Source: Papaver somniferum (Eukaryota; Streptophyta; Magnoliopsida; Ranunculales; Papaveraceae). From it: 64,000 nucleotides of DNA. Positions 32,276 to 44,230 of the stretch are shown here, in pieces (the stretch's first letter is position 1; the number at the start of each line of letters is the position of its first letter). The notes under the pieces are model-generated. The model saw only the letters and a program-made list of their open reading frames with translations, did not search any database and was not told where the DNA came from. The DNA lies in contig NC_039359.1 of assembly GCF_003573695.1 (NCBI RefSeq), positions 79,870,783-79,934,782 of the forward strand, given 5' to 3'. The position numbers and the translations under genes are program-made.

Positions 32276-33841
32276 TAATAGACACATTTTTGTGTTTAAT
32301 TTGATCTCAATACTATATATTGTTGGCACTCGAGTTTGTACTAATTTTGGTGTTTTATGTGTTTGTAGGCACCTTTGGAAAATAAAACTTTTCTGGAAAA
32401 TTCGGCTCAAAAAGTTGGTAAAATCCCCGGAGGACACGTGTTATTCGGACTCTCACCGTTGGATAAGGGGCACCTCAATTACTAAGGGGAACCCCAGGTC
32501 ACCCCAAAAGGCATCTGTTATTCGCACCCCAGTACAAGATTAGGGGGAGGTCATCTTCTCCATTTGAATTTTGTTTTTGGCGGGAGAATGGAGAACACTT
32601 CTGCAGATTTTTGATCGAATTGTTGAACGTGTTCTAGGGAGATTCAATGGCTGATTTTTGGTAGATAGTTGTGATATGGCCTATTAAACACACTGAGGGC
32701 GTTTGGTTCGACCAAAATTGGCTAGAATCAGCTAAACAATTCACGGGTTGAAAACATGGCAGTTCGTGTATATCACGGGTTTCACGTGATTTGGAGAAGA
32801 TTCAACGTGTTTTGTGCGTGCATGGAATACCCTCACAGCCTGTTGGAGCGTGAAGGAGTTAAATATGGTAATTTGGAGGCTTGAAAATGCGTGAGAATAT
32901 GAAACAGGAAAGAAAATATTCCCAGAAATATTTTCTTTACTGCCGAGTTAAAGAGAATTATATGGAGTGAATGAGCGAGATTCGATGGGTCTGTTGGCTA
33001 TAAATAGGTTGCTGGGGTTGAGTAGAAAGGGTGTCGAGAGTCTGGGGGGCTGAGGAGAGCCAGAGAAGAAGAAATTCGAGTTTTCCCAAACTCGGTTTCT
33101 GCTGCTGCTGATGAACATGAAGAACACGAAGAACGGACTTGCACCAGCAGTCGTTTTTCTACAGTAATAACGACTCACACATGTGGGTCGTACATCAGGC
33201 AGACTTATTTGCTACAGCGATTGCGACACAGCTGCAGCAGTCTTATTTTTTCACTGAGGGTCGTAGTTCTCTGGTTTGTAACAAATATAATTGTTACAAA
33301 CCCGGTTTTATTGTATTTCTCATATTCTCATCATTTGTAAACCATTTTTGAGCATCATGAAATATTTTGAGAGGTTTTCCAACATGATGAGCGGCTAATT
33401 CCCTCGTAACCAAGGCAATGGAGGAAGCTATTCACGCAACATAAATGGGTAACTATTTCATTTAATTATATAATTCACCTAATCGCTGCTTTTGCAGAGT
33501 TTTAAATTATTTGAATGGTTGTCTTAATTATTTGTTATTCAGTTTGATAGGTTATGCTTGGTTTAATCTCTTGATAATCTATGCTTAAGGTTTACAAATA
33601 GTGTTTGAGAATCTGTATGATTGATAGTGAATTAAAGATAAAAGAGGACTTAAGAATTGAATAGAGTTTTGAAATATTTATCATTCAATATTGCATAATA
33701 GTGGAATCTAGTGTCTAGGTTACCTCTCGCACCCATTGTTAATATTTTTTTATATATAATTTTATTAAATCTAAAATTCCATTCTTTCACAAGTCTGAAA
33801 TGAATCCTATTTACTACAATCACAATCAAAAAATTTAATCA
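32276..33841 (+). mobile_element. solo LTR E (1,566 bp) inside element D
   Basis: Starts TAATAGACACATTTTTGTG (terminal TG changed to TA) and ends TTTAATCA, flanked by perfect TSD ATCCT (32271-32275 / 33842-33846). Element F carries the uninterrupted site (GGGATCCACCGCGG at about 54166-54180), confirming the insertion. A TATAAATAGG box at 32999-33008 gives the plus orientation. The same LTR, reversed, lies at about 62.0-63.47 kb next to a PPT, which shows this is an LTR and not a complete element. Confidence 0.85.
32999..33006 (+). promoter_or_regulatory. LTR TATA box (E)
   Basis: TATAAATA followed by GG, in GGCTATAAATAGG. Confidence 0.55.
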
Positions 33842-33846
33842 ATCCT

Positions 33847-34493
33847 CCGCGGGCTTGTAAAGTGTTAAAGGCGTCTTCTGGACAGATAGGTGATGATTTT
33901 CTCGCGCTGCACCCTTGAAGAGTATATGACCTTGTTGTGGCTATGACCTTTTGGTTGAACGTGTCTTCTGAGCTTTGACAGTGAAGGGATTCCGTGTATA
34001 TCCTCAGTCCCCAAGTATGGTTTACATGTTTCCATATTGTATGGTCAGTGGGTTGACCATGATAAAGACATCACCATCGTGCGCTCGTACTGGTGATTTT
34101 GTTACTTCTTCCACGTGGAACTTAAAATATGGAAGAGTACATGTTACCTTTGTAGTGATTACTGCTGTGGTGAAGCTCTGGCTGGTATCAAAAAATGAGC
34201 GGCAACATTTCTTGGTATCAAATGTAATCAGAAGAGACTACATTGTCGTGGTAACAAAGTAGGTTGGATGGAATTGTATGGGCATCCATGGAAGTAAAAG
34301 GATTGGCTGGACACGTAAGCGAGCAAGCTGTCCATGATCATGAGTTTTGGCGAGATGGATCAAAAGGCGGTCATGACTACGAAGGTTGGCTGGCTGTGAT
34401 CATGATCCTTGACATGGGGATCGTGGTGGTACGACCCTTTTCAGGATGAAACGGCGTTGAAGCAGCTTCGGCTCTTGGAAAGGATGTTGAAAC
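33847..34493. other. D interior, no gene recognised
   Basis: Continues the sequence shared with F (33850-34010 matches 54172-54320). Short frames only. Confidence 0.5.
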
Positions 34494-34763
34494 TTAAGGA
34501 GCCAAACGATGAAGCTTCAGCTTCGGATTCTGGATCATCTTATGGAGAGAACGCTGAAGTGGAGAGGCTGCTTGAGCGAGCGTTGAATAAGAGCGGCTGT
34601 CTGAGCGAACGTTGAAGCGGAGCCACTGCTGGAGGACGTTGAAGTGAAGCGGATGTTGGAGCGAACATTGAAGCGGAGCGACTACGTTAATCAGTATACT
34701 GTCAAACTGGACACCCTTTAAGCGAACAATGGTTAGGAGTCCCCAGTTCCATCTATCAATCAT
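34494..34763 (-). pseudogene. protease N-terminal scrap plus short repeats in D
   Basis: The minus-strand frame begins NWGLLTIVRLKGVQFDS, clearly akin to the protease start in C (DWGLLTTVHLKGNEFKR). It then runs into GAGCGAACGTTGAAGCGGAG-type short repeats (34560-34690), where the active site should be. Confidence 0.5.
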
Positions 34764-35090
34764 GCTTTCCAGGAGAGGTTGGGGTTTGGGAACGGCTTCT
34801 CTTGTTGGAAACAGTTGCTTCCCTGATGCAGTGCGGTTAAGGGCTGCGAATATGTCTTGACGCTGCGCCTACAGGATCTAACATAAGTGTTTCATCATAG
34901 ACTGCACGATTTTGTGGGCGAAGTCCCCGGAAATCATGCAGCTCCTGACAGAAAGAGTGTCTTTGTGATCTCAGGTGGGTTGCTGATGTTCTTTGCTTCG
35001 ATTTTGGAGAAGTCGTTCCTGATATTTACGTGTGATGAAATTAGATTGATGATTCCTTTCTACTAGGAGTTCAAAAGGCAACGCTGTAAG

Positions 35091-35186
35091 GATGCAAGCT
35101 GCTGGCGCTGGAAAGATGCAAGATGTTAGCGCTGGAAGGATGCAAGTTGATGGCGCTGGAAAGATGCAAGACGTTAGCGCTGGATC
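35091..35186 (+). repeat. 24-bp tandem repeats in D interior
   Basis: Four units GATGCAAGNTGTTAGCGCTGGA at 35091, 35115, 35139 and 35163. They are in frame (8 codons) on both strands but within no recognisable gene. Confidence 0.8.
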
Positions 35187-35749
35187 GTCTTGGAATGGGC
35201 TCTGCCTTGGCGTGGACGCTTGCTTGGATTTGGTATGGTGCGTACTGTTGGTTGGGCATGGCGCGAACTGTTGGATTGGCACGGCTTTGGCTTGGCACGA
35301 CGCTGGCTTGGCGTGGCGCGGACTTGTTCTTGCGGGCCCAGTTGCCTCTTTCCATACGTAGCTCAAATAGGAAATCATTTCCTTATTCAAATTCCAAAAG
35401 TGTTATGCGTATGAAAGGGGTTGGCTCTCCTTTTTATCTCATATCTTTGTTCTCACGTCCTGGTATTAGCAGGAGCGCGGTAGCAATAAAGTGGGCAAGC
35501 GTATTCCAGCTATGTACTCCAGCGTTTCTCTTTCAAATTTTTTTCTTGTTTTGGGGAAAATCCTAGACATATGTATGCCTTCCATGAATCTGTAGCAATA
35601 TTGTTCTTCTCTTCGAATATCACTGTAGTAGCGTCGGCTACCTCATGAATAGTGACTGGTAATCGTTATTATGCAAAGTAAGTATGTACGGGTAAGTGAC
35701 TGTTTCCACGAGGAACTAGGCGTTAGGGTTTATCTGAGATCCAAAAGTT

Positions 35750-35911
35750 GCAGGTCAAGGTGACCGAAGGTCCTTCTGCGGACGTGGTCAAACAACAAGA
35801 AGCGGAGGTTGAAAGGTTGTCCAAAGAGTTGGAGCTGAAACAGGCGGTCCTCCAAATAACGAAGGACGCCTTCTTCGAGAAGAGCAAAACACCGTTGAAT
35901 GGCTTCCTTTG
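35750..35911 (+). pseudogene. C-terminal end of the antisense gene in D
   Basis: The plus-strand frame QEAEVERLSKELELKQAVLQ ... KTPLNGFL-stop matches the end of the C antisense gene (EMEVARLTKELESAKAALQV ... FDGFL-stop). It is a short coiled coil, and the shared GGCTTCCTTT before the stop supports the match. No plant-mobile-domain exon is seen upstream. In D this end sits only 0.7 kb from the PBS, so gag-pol has been lost between them. Confidence 0.6.
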
Positions 35912-36329
35912 AATGCACTTTTGTCTTATGAAATTATTCTGTTTCGTTTTTTTTTTTGAAAGGAAAATGAAATACCTGGCTTTATGGTTTTGATTTTATG
36001 GATTTTTGGATTGATAAACAAGTGTTACCTATGAAGGTTTTGGATTATTATTCGGAATGAACTTTTTTAGGATGATGCCGTTTTTGGTTATGATTGTAAG
36101 TGACACAAACATCCCAGGGAAGATATGGAACCGTGAACACTGTGTTTCGGTAGATTACATGGGATGAAACATAATATGGCTATCAATTTTATCATTCCCG
36201 TGAAAACTTGAAATAGTAAACCATGTATTTTGTCTAGGAAAGACTTACTCGGTTTTTTGGATCTGCTAACGAAAAATGAGTCAGGTACAAGTACGAGTTT
36301 TGTGAGAAGCACCGCAATTGTGGAAAGTA

Positions 36330-36570
36330 CCCAGTCGTCCCTGAGTCACTTGATAATCGAGTCGTCAATCCCTGGGCGGATCGTTTGATTTTAACCTCTG
36401 GGAAGTCCCCAGTCGCCCCTTGCCGTGTCATGACTGGTAATCGGGTCGTCTGGTAACTGAGTCGTCGATCCTTGAGCGGATAGTATCGGGCCGTCTGGTA
36501 GCTGAGTCGTCGATACCTGAGCGGATCATTTGCCTCTACCGTCTTGACGACTGGGTCGAAGTATGAGATC
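36330..36570. repeat. GAGTCGTCGATCCTTGAGCGGAT repeats in D leader
   Basis: Variants of GTCGTCGATCCNTGAGCGGAT with CTGGTAACTGAG recur four times between 36355 and 36535, in the leader just after the PBS (minus orientation). Confidence 0.65.
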
Positions 36571-36604
36571 GATGATTTAAATTTGACATTGTAACCGAAA
36601 GACA

Positions 36605-36626
36605 AATCTCCCACTGTGGTCGCCAA
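36605..36626 (-). other. primer-binding site of element D
   Basis: The minus strand reads TTGGCGACCACAGTGGGAGA after the LTR end. Same site type as in C. Confidence 0.8.
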
Positions 36627-36627
36627 T

Positions 36628-38920
36628 TGTTTGAGGGTGAAAACAGTTTCTGCTGGTTTCAGTAATTTCGTGTGATGTGGGTGAGAAACAAATCTAAACA
36701 CTAAACAATGTACTGCAAGGGAGTACTTTAGTTTCGAGAGATCAATCTGTACAAGTCCGGCCTAAACCAAGAAATGGTCGTTCCAGACTTGCTTAGGTCA
36801 CAAAGTGGATGAGAAGGGTTGGTTTTGAGGAGGGAAGCGAAGAGAGTGTTGAGACCAGAATAGTTGATTCTGGAAGAGTAGTTGTTTTGTGACTTGTATC
36901 AGAAAGTGGGAATCTAACAAATGGGAAAGCAAGCAAACGTTTTCTGATTGTTGTATGGTCCTGACCAGAACTTGTTGTTCGGTGGAAATAGGTAATGCCT
37001 ATTTATACAAGTCGAAGTGAAGCGTACTCTAGTCTCATTAAGAAATGGAAAACGGGTGAGTAAATAGGAGGAGGTGGTAACCAGTCGCTCTTGGAATTGA
37101 TGTTCCATAAAAGAAAGCGTTTTACCGTTGCTCCCTGTATTTACTAACCATCTCATCCTTATGACACTTTCTAATAACGAGCGTAGTGTACGTCGCACGC
37201 TGGCAAGTTGAGCTTGGGAGACTTTCCGGCTCGGTGGTGACATGTGTTTATGTCTCGAGTGTTTTCATGGAAAACATGTAGCATGTTGTTGTTTTCTGGA
37301 AACTTGAGCTTGGGAGACTTTCCAGCTCGGTGGTGACCTTCAACAGTCGAGGTTTTTCATCTTAAGAGGAAGGTATCCGTTGTTTTTTGCAACCTTTCGT
37401 TTGGTACCCAGTGGCATGAAAGTATGATCAGTATGGCTTTAATATGTCCCAGTTTAAGAGCGACCAAAAGTTAGGGTTTTAGCTTTGTTTAGGCACGACC
37501 AAACGAGGGCCAAAGGTTGCCATGCGTTAGCTGGTAACCTTGGACGGCTAAGATCTGCATCTTAGATGAAAAAGTGGCCGTTGATTGTTGCAGGCCTTCG
37601 TTTTGGTAGCCGCATAGGGAGGGCCGGCATGGTATGGCGCGACAAGGTGGTTGGCATGCCATTGGCACATGTGGCATCGCATGCCTTGGCGCGGTTTGGC
37701 GTGGCCAAAACTAGGGTTTTGGGCCAAAGCTTACCATGAGTTGATTGGCGACCTTGGACGGCTAGGATTTGCATCTAGGATGGAAGGGTGGCCGTTGATC
37801 GTCGCACGCCTTCCTTTTGGTAGCCGCATAGGAAAGGCCGGCATGGTGTGGAGCGGCAAGGTGGTTGGCATGCCATTGGCACATGTGGCATGGCATGCCT
37901 TGGCGCGGTTTGGCGTGGCAAAACTAGGGTTTTGGGCCAAAGGTTACCATGCGTTGTTTGGCGACCTTGGACGGCTAGTATTTGCATCTAGGATGGAAGA
38001 GTGGTCGTTGATCGTCGCACGCCTTCGTTTTGGTAGACGCATAGGGAAGAACGACATGGTGTGGCGCGACAAGGTGGTTGGCATGCCATTGGCACATGTG
38101 GCATGGCATGCCTTGGCGCGGTTTGGCGTGGCCAAAACTAGGGTTTTGGGCCAAAGGTTACCATGCGTTGTTTGGCGACCTCAGACGGCTAGGATTTGCA
38201 TTCAGGATGGAAGGGTGGTCGTTGATCGTCGCACGCCTTCGTTTTGGTAGCCACATAGGGAAGGACGGCATGGTGGGGCCAAGGGTTTGGCATACCATTG
38301 ACGCATGGTGCGGCTAGCATGGTTGGGGCCAAGGAAAGGTGCGGTTGGCTTGGCATGGTGGGGCCAAGGGTTTGGCATGCCATTGGCGCATGGTGCGGCT
38401 AACATGGTTGGCATGCCTTGGCGCGGTATACGTGGCTGGCATGGTTTTCCATTGGCATAATGGTGTGGCTGGCATGGTTGGCATGCCTTGGCGCGGAGAT
38501 GTGGATGGCATGGTTTGCCATTGGCACAGTGGTGCGGCTGGCATGGTTGGCATGCCTTGGCGCGAATATGTAGCTGGCATGGTTTGCCATTGGCACAGTG
38601 GTGCGACTGGCTTGATTTGCATGCCTTGACGCGGATATGTGGCTGGCATGGTTTTCCATTGGCACAGTGGTGCGGCTGGCATGGTTGGCATGCTTTGGCG
38701 CGGTAGCATGAGAATTAGGGTTTGGTACGTACGAAGATGATGTCGGTCAATACTAAGGGTTCTGTCGTGGAACATGACATATGTATATGAAAAAAGGTAC
38801 CCTGGTAATTCTTACGTAGGTATGTTGAATGATTCAATAAATGCGCTAGTGGTTGTAGTGACGTCATGTCAGATGTAAGGTATTATGATTTTAACCCTAA
38901 GCTAAAAGCCACCATCAACA
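36628..38920 (-). repeat. 5' LTR of element D (2,293 bp)
   Basis: Partner of 27612-29974. 214-bp units start at 37653, 37867 and 38080; the 69-bp array lies at 38390-38700 (six units). TATA on the minus strand at 37000-37007. A duplicated patch (GAGCTTGGGAGACTTTCC) occurs at 37205-37230 and 37308-37330. Confidence 0.9.
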
Positions 38921-39423
38921 AGTGGTTATCAGAACATGATGTGTGGAACCCTCGTGCCTAACTCTGCAGGTTTGCAAGTCTATTCTGAGATTTGTAAGAT
39001 TCTTTTCGTGTTGTCCTTTATTTTTTCGTTTCTTTGTCATTTTTGTGACAAAAAGGAGGAGAAATATTTGGAGTAAACAGGTGGTGCTGATATTTATTTT
39101 ATATTGATTGGCATCGCTAGGGAAAAGAACATTGGTACTTGAATGTTTTATCTAACGAAAGATTGAAAGCACAGACTAAGGGGGAGTAACATGCAATATA
39201 GATTGGTATAACAAAGACATGCGGATTGAATATCTACCTATCTTCCTTAGGGGGAGTATTTTATTTGTTATTATAATGTAAACAACAACATTTTCAAGGA
39301 TTGAATGTAAGCAGTTTTACTGTGCTGTTAAATCGGGAATCAAGCGGAGTGTAATGAATTTTTGTAATTTGTTTATCTATATGATGTAAGAGTTTTGTCA
39401 CTAAAATTGACGAAGGGGGAGAT
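38921..39423 (+). other. element A 3' interior and polypurine tract
   Basis: Non-coding. It contains several GGGGGAGT motifs (39180-39195, 39250) and ends with the PPT GAAGGGGGAGA at 39412-39422, immediately before the 3' LTR. No env or pol frame seen. Confidence 0.7.
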
Positions 39424-42252
39424 TTTAGAGCATTGCTCGGTTGCACCCACCAAGCGTTGGTATGTCAAGTTTGGTTGTCATATTTTAGTGAATGAAAACT
39501 CATGTTAAGAGTCGCTTGATTATGTACTAGAGTTAAACTTCGTATAGGTTAGCTTGAAATTATTAGGATATGAGACGTTACAAGTATTGCGAAGTCTTGA
39601 AGATGTGAAGAAGCAAGGAGGTACAACGGCAACAATCATCCTTCCACTTGAGGTTAGTGATATTTGACTTGAACTGTTTCATTCCCTAACGTATCTTTTA
39701 AGTCGTGCATATTGAAAACATAACTGCGAAGCATATATGAACTCTAGATAGACATAGTATTAAGGAATACAATACGAGGTTTATTGCTTAACCATTAAAC
39801 TTTGTAGATAAGACATCGTCATAATCATTTGAATGTTATTGTGATTATGTATGGGTATGAGGTGAGGATTTCATCCTAGGGAACAATGTTTACATGTGTT
39901 CTAAGGAAGTAAGTTCATAAACTTGTTTGTGAACCGAAAAGGAAATTGTCAGGAGTTATTGGTTTCGTTATTCATTGCATATCTTATGAACAACCAATAT
40001 GTGTGATAGAGTATAACCGCTCAAAACTTGTTGTGTTCTTGGTAGAACTATTCACAAAGTCCTGACTTATGTACTGGTATAACCTTTATTAGTAAAACCA
40101 GTCTTAAGTAATCACCTGTGGTATGATCGGATTATGTCTAACCTTGGGGAAAGGGAACTGATCCTAATAAGGGAAAGGGAATCGATCCTTGTAAGGGAAA
40201 GGGAACCGATCCTAGTAAGGGAAAGGGAACCGATCCTTGTAAGGGGTGCAGTACATCAAGGGGAACCGATCCTTGTATGAGGGTGCAACAAGGTTTATAA
40301 CAGAAAGGGGAACCAATCCTATGGACATGTGCAACACATATAAGTTAGATACCATGTATATATGGGGAACCGATCCTAGTACCTAGTCAACCGAATCGTT
40401 GGGAAGCTAGTGTAACTATGCATAGTACTCACATGGAGGTAGAACCGAAACTTGCTTTGGTAGAACCGTTAAACCCATGATTGTGATTGAATGTTGGTTT
40501 GATCAATCACATAGTTATTGAAAGTCAGATGAACCAATTCTAAACTTGTTTGGAAGTGTGGAAAATCGGTTTCAAGGTTATAAGTGTGAAAGAGAACTTA
40601 CAAAGTAAAGATGTCGACAAACTTTGAACACGTGTTGTGAATGTTTATTTCTATAATTGTTCAAAGATATTCCTTAACGGCTAAGGGAAGAGAATCCCAT
40701 GATCGAAACATAAGTAAGTTAAGAATCTTTTAATTAAGGTTATTAATTTCATTTTGTAGGGAAATTACAGAATTAGTAATGTGCATTTACTAATTAGATT
40801 TCCGAGAGATTTCGATCGTTGTTTTTGGACAGAGCATTTCCAGGAATAATGGAAACCGAATTTGTGATTTAATGAATATCTTGATAATGTTTTCGGTTTT
40901 GGAAATTCCTTAGTGTCCAAACTTCCTTGTCTATAAATACACGAAGTTTGCCTTTCTAGCAAACTAATCCTTCGTAACAACAAATTTACTCTTTTGTTGT
41001 TGTTACTGGTGTAGCCACCTATCGGAGAGGAGAGTAATCTAATTAGGTGAAATATCTTACGGCCGCTCAGTTTAAAGTCTTCTTTGGGATTGAGAAGCTC
41101 TAGTACGACCCATTGGTGGGAAACTAGATAAATGCAGTTTATCTTTGTTTTCGATTGATTTGATTGACTAACAGTGGTTGAAATCTGATTGCACCTAGTT
41201 TTTTTATTCTTGAGAATCTTCTCTTCTAATATAAGATTCACTCAAACTAGTTCAGAGTTTCGACAGGGATCTTTAGACTGTTATTAGTTCTAAAGACGAT
41301 CTTGTGATAATCCATTGTTAGAAAACTCCGTTCTGTGCGTGATTGATCATAAGAGATTCAAGTGATTGTGTGCATGTTTTTATTGAAGATTTAATAATAT
41401 TTGAAGAGAAAGAAGATATTGAAGATCTGACTTGGGTTTTACAATCTTTAGTGTGCACAATACTTGTTTCGGTAAAAGAGGATCCAATTAATAATCGGTT
41501 TATCCTTGTGGTAGATTGAATTGATTAATTGAGTAGATCGGCATCAACACAGTTCTTCGGATTAATGGTTTTGTTGGCTTAATCTTAATCGATTACCTTT
41601 GGGTGATTGAACATAAGATAGATCTAGACCTGACGAAGGAGTTTATGTTGAGATAACGGAAGAGCCTTTGTCTGGCTCATATCACTTGGTTGAATAGAGT
41701 TGATACCAAACAGATTTCTTGTTCCTTTACTGTTTGGAATACGAACCAAAGTGATTGATCCAAGTACGTGACTTATTTATAAGTTGGAGGCGTGGGAATA
41801 CAGACGGAACTAGGTGAACTATAGGGTTAGTTACTTGGTCTCAACTATACGAAGTTAGTGTAATTTTGTGTAGCGTCTTAATCCTGAGAGTATTCAATTC
41901 TGGACTAGGTCCCGGGGTTTTTCTGCATTTGCAGTTTTCTTCGTCAACAAAATCTTGATGTGTTACTTTTATTTTCCGCATTATAATTGTTTTATTATAA
42001 TTAAAGAACGTTAATTCCTATTTACTTGATAAGCAATCCTATTGTGTTTGGTTAAGTCCGAAACCTTTGTATTAAGTAAACATACTTCGTTGTTGTATTG
42101 TCTCGATCTCGTATCCATAGACGATCATACGAAGTATGAACCGATTAGTTGTATTTTCTCGACTCAGTCCATAGACAATCGCTTTCAGAGAAAGGACTTA
42201 TAGGTAGGAAAAGTTTTAGCTTGAGGTATATTTGGGTACCCCCGCCTTTTCA
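39424..42252 (+). repeat. 3' LTR of element A (about 2,829 bp)
   Basis: TTTAGAGCATTGCTCGG (terminal TG damaged) to GCCTTTTCA. It matches 7858-10625 throughout. The ACCGATCC array at 40143-40390 has one more unit; TATA at 40931-40940. Confidence 0.9.
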
Positions 42253-42874
42253 ATACGGAAAAAACTTCATAGGTATTTATGTGGCAGATAGCTTTATCTA
42301 TCAGAATAGACTTTTTTGTGGGACACAGATTGGTCTATGTCTTCGACTTTGGGTCGTAGCAACTCTTTGTTGTGGGAGATTGGTTAGGGCTCAACTACAA
42401 GTTCCATTCAGAATTTAATCTTGTAGTAGGCTAGTGTCTTTAACGACTTAATACAATGTGGTGTTCAATCTGGACTAGGTCCCGGTGTTTTTCTGCATTT
42501 GTAGTTTCCTCGTTAACAAAATTTCTGGTGTTTGTTCTATTCATTTTCCGCATTATATTTTACATAATTGAAATATTAAAGGTTGTGGATAGTTTAATCA
42601 ATTGGTAAATGCAACCCTTGGTTGTTTATTGAAATTGATTGACACTTGGATATTGGTTTTTGGTACCATCCAAGTTATTTCTCATCTTCAATCAGGATAA
42701 CAGATTCCTATCTATTCGATTGCAAATTGATTTGAGAAATCGAGATATAACTCTTGGATACTTTTCTGAGATTGAGTCTGACTGTCTAGTTGACTCTCTT
42801 GAAATTGTGTTGGAGTTTTCCATACAGATTTCCTAGCGAAATATTGGGTGTGGTTGTTAGACCCCGTCATTTCA
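42253..42874 (+). repeat. 5' LTR of B+, right part
   Basis: Resumes after the A insertion (GGAAAAAACTTCATAGG) and matches the minus-strand B LTR at 57550-58250. Contains CTGGACTAGGTCCCGG and ends CATTTCA at the PBS. Confidence 0.8.
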
Positions 42875-42875
42875 A

Positions 42876-42889
42876 TTGGTATCAGAGCA
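42876..42889 (+). other. primer-binding site of B+
   Basis: TTGGTATCAGAGCA, a perfect match to the complement of the initiator-Met tRNA 3' end. Confidence 0.9.
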
Positions 42890-44230
42890 GTAAAACATGA
42901 TAAACCTGATAAGTTTGTGTTTGTGGGTTCCTAAAGATTGCTCTTATGTGAAATCACTTTGGGAAATTTTCTCTGAGAATCTGTAACGCACACAGAAATC
43001 CTTGATGATTGTTCAGAGTTTATTTTCTCCAAGATCTCTAGTATCTCAAGTTATCCGAGACTTCAAAAATCTTAGTTCATGAAAATAATTTAAAGGAAAA
43101 ACAAAAAGATCCTCTAAGAAAAGTCAAGGCGAGAAACATTTTAACAAAAGCACAAAGATATGGAATCTCACTAGATTTCTTCTTAATCTATTCGAGGAAT
43201 ACTATCATGATGGATCACTGGACAAGGATCTGTTGTCTGCTTCTGAGAATATGTTTAAATCCCTGGAAATACTTTATTCTATTAAAGAAAACAAGTACAT
43301 TGGTGATATCCCTGATTCTGACAATTCATGTTGCCACAATGTGCAGTTGGATTATGTAAACAACCCATGTAGAATTGATAAAAATATTTCTACTGGGATT
43401 GTTGCTAAATCCAAATGTCAGAATATGTCCTTCCTTAATCATAAGAAAAAGGAGTTCGAGAAGATCAATTAATCCTTAGTATCATCATTACTATGATTAT
43501 ACTTCTAATACAGTTTAGAAATATCAACCATATATGGTGCAATAGGTTCCTTCTGCCCATCTAGCCTCTTGGTAACAAGATTGGATCTACCTCATCTATA
43601 TATAACTTGAGATGGGGAAAGTAATGGCATGACTATTTTTACGTCTGTATGTTATGGGTTAGTTATGCTTTTATTTATTTATTATTATTATTTTTTTTTG
43701 AGAAAAGCTTCTTCTTGACATAATTTTTCTATTCTCCCAAGGGAAAATATTTTTAGTTGCCTACGATAATATTTCCAGTGTGAAGAACTTGTGGTTCAGG
43801 ATCTAGTATTGAAACCTTGTTTCTTTTCTGTATTTTCGAACCAGTACGGGACCAAGAATGATACCGGGTTTTAAAAGGTTTTGGTACGTGTACCCTTTTC
43901 TCCTTCTTCCCGTCCGCGTATGTGAACGACGGTATTTCTATGGTTACCATATCAACTCCATTAAAATCAATTTGGAGGTCAAAAAGAGGCAAAGTATTTT
44001 CTTCATTCAAGGAGCTTATCAAGTAAGATTCCGTTCTCTTATTCTTCTCAATTTCTAGATTATATGGGGAAACTTAATTGTGATGATAAGAATTCTAAGA
44101 AGATGTCAAAAAATCCTAGTTCATCTATTTCCATGGGATTGAACATACCTAGTGACCAAGACTCATTAGAATTCTATTTATCAATAACTCTAGTAGTGTG
44201 AGTTTTGAAAAGATTTCTTCTAATGAATTT
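42890..44230 (+). other. B+ interior, degenerate coding remnants
   Basis: A frame at 43233-43472 (SLEILYSIKENKYIGDIPDS ... HKKKEFEKIN) sits where gag should start, but I find no knuckle or capsid motif. A minus-strand frame is listed separately. Stops are frequent. Solo LTR G interrupts it at 44230. Confidence 0.45.
43753..44022 (-). other. unexplained minus-strand frame in B+
   Basis: 89 codons with ordinary composition: LFDLQIDFNGVDMVTIEIPS, ADGKKEKRVHVPKPF, SILDPEPQVLHTGNIIVGN. I do not recognise it and no family motif is visible. It is antisense to the element and could be chance or the remnant of an unrelated insertion. Confidence 0.25.

Larger units (their letters stand above)
27612..38920 (-). 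mobile_element. Tat-like gypsy derivative D
   Basis: LTRs at 27612-29974 and 36628-38920, perfect TSD AGTGG (27607-27611 / 38921-38925), PBS at 36605-36626 and PPT at 29975. Removing D restores GATAGTGGTTATCAG in element A. The interior (about 5 kb without solo LTR E) has no gag core, RT, RNase H or integrase. It has repeat blocks, degenerate protease-like scraps and the C-terminal end of the antisense gene. It is a non-autonomous derivative probably mobilised by relatives. Confidence 0.9.
7858..42252 (+). mobile_element. copia-type element A, gag-only, with nested insertions
   Basis: LTRs at 7858-10625 and 39424-42252, an initiator-Met-type PBS, a PPT, and TSD agacg (7853-7857) / atacg (42253-42257, one mismatch). 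The interior, once C and D are removed, is about 4.1 kb. It encodes only a gag-like protein followed by non-coding sequence, with no protease, integrase, RT or RNase H. The uninterrupted B LTR at 58.25 kb (minus strand) reads straight through the insertion site (AAAAGACGGAACAAAAAC), an independent empty-site match. LTR wording, coiled-coil gag and Met PBS suggest the SIRE/Maximus side of Ty1/copia; the lineage is an inference. Confidence 0.85.

Noticed and set aside
36234..36701. 155-codon minus-strand frame in D
   Set aside because: It starts inside the LTR, crosses the PBS and runs through the leader repeats, so it cannot be a normal gag; no gag motif is present.
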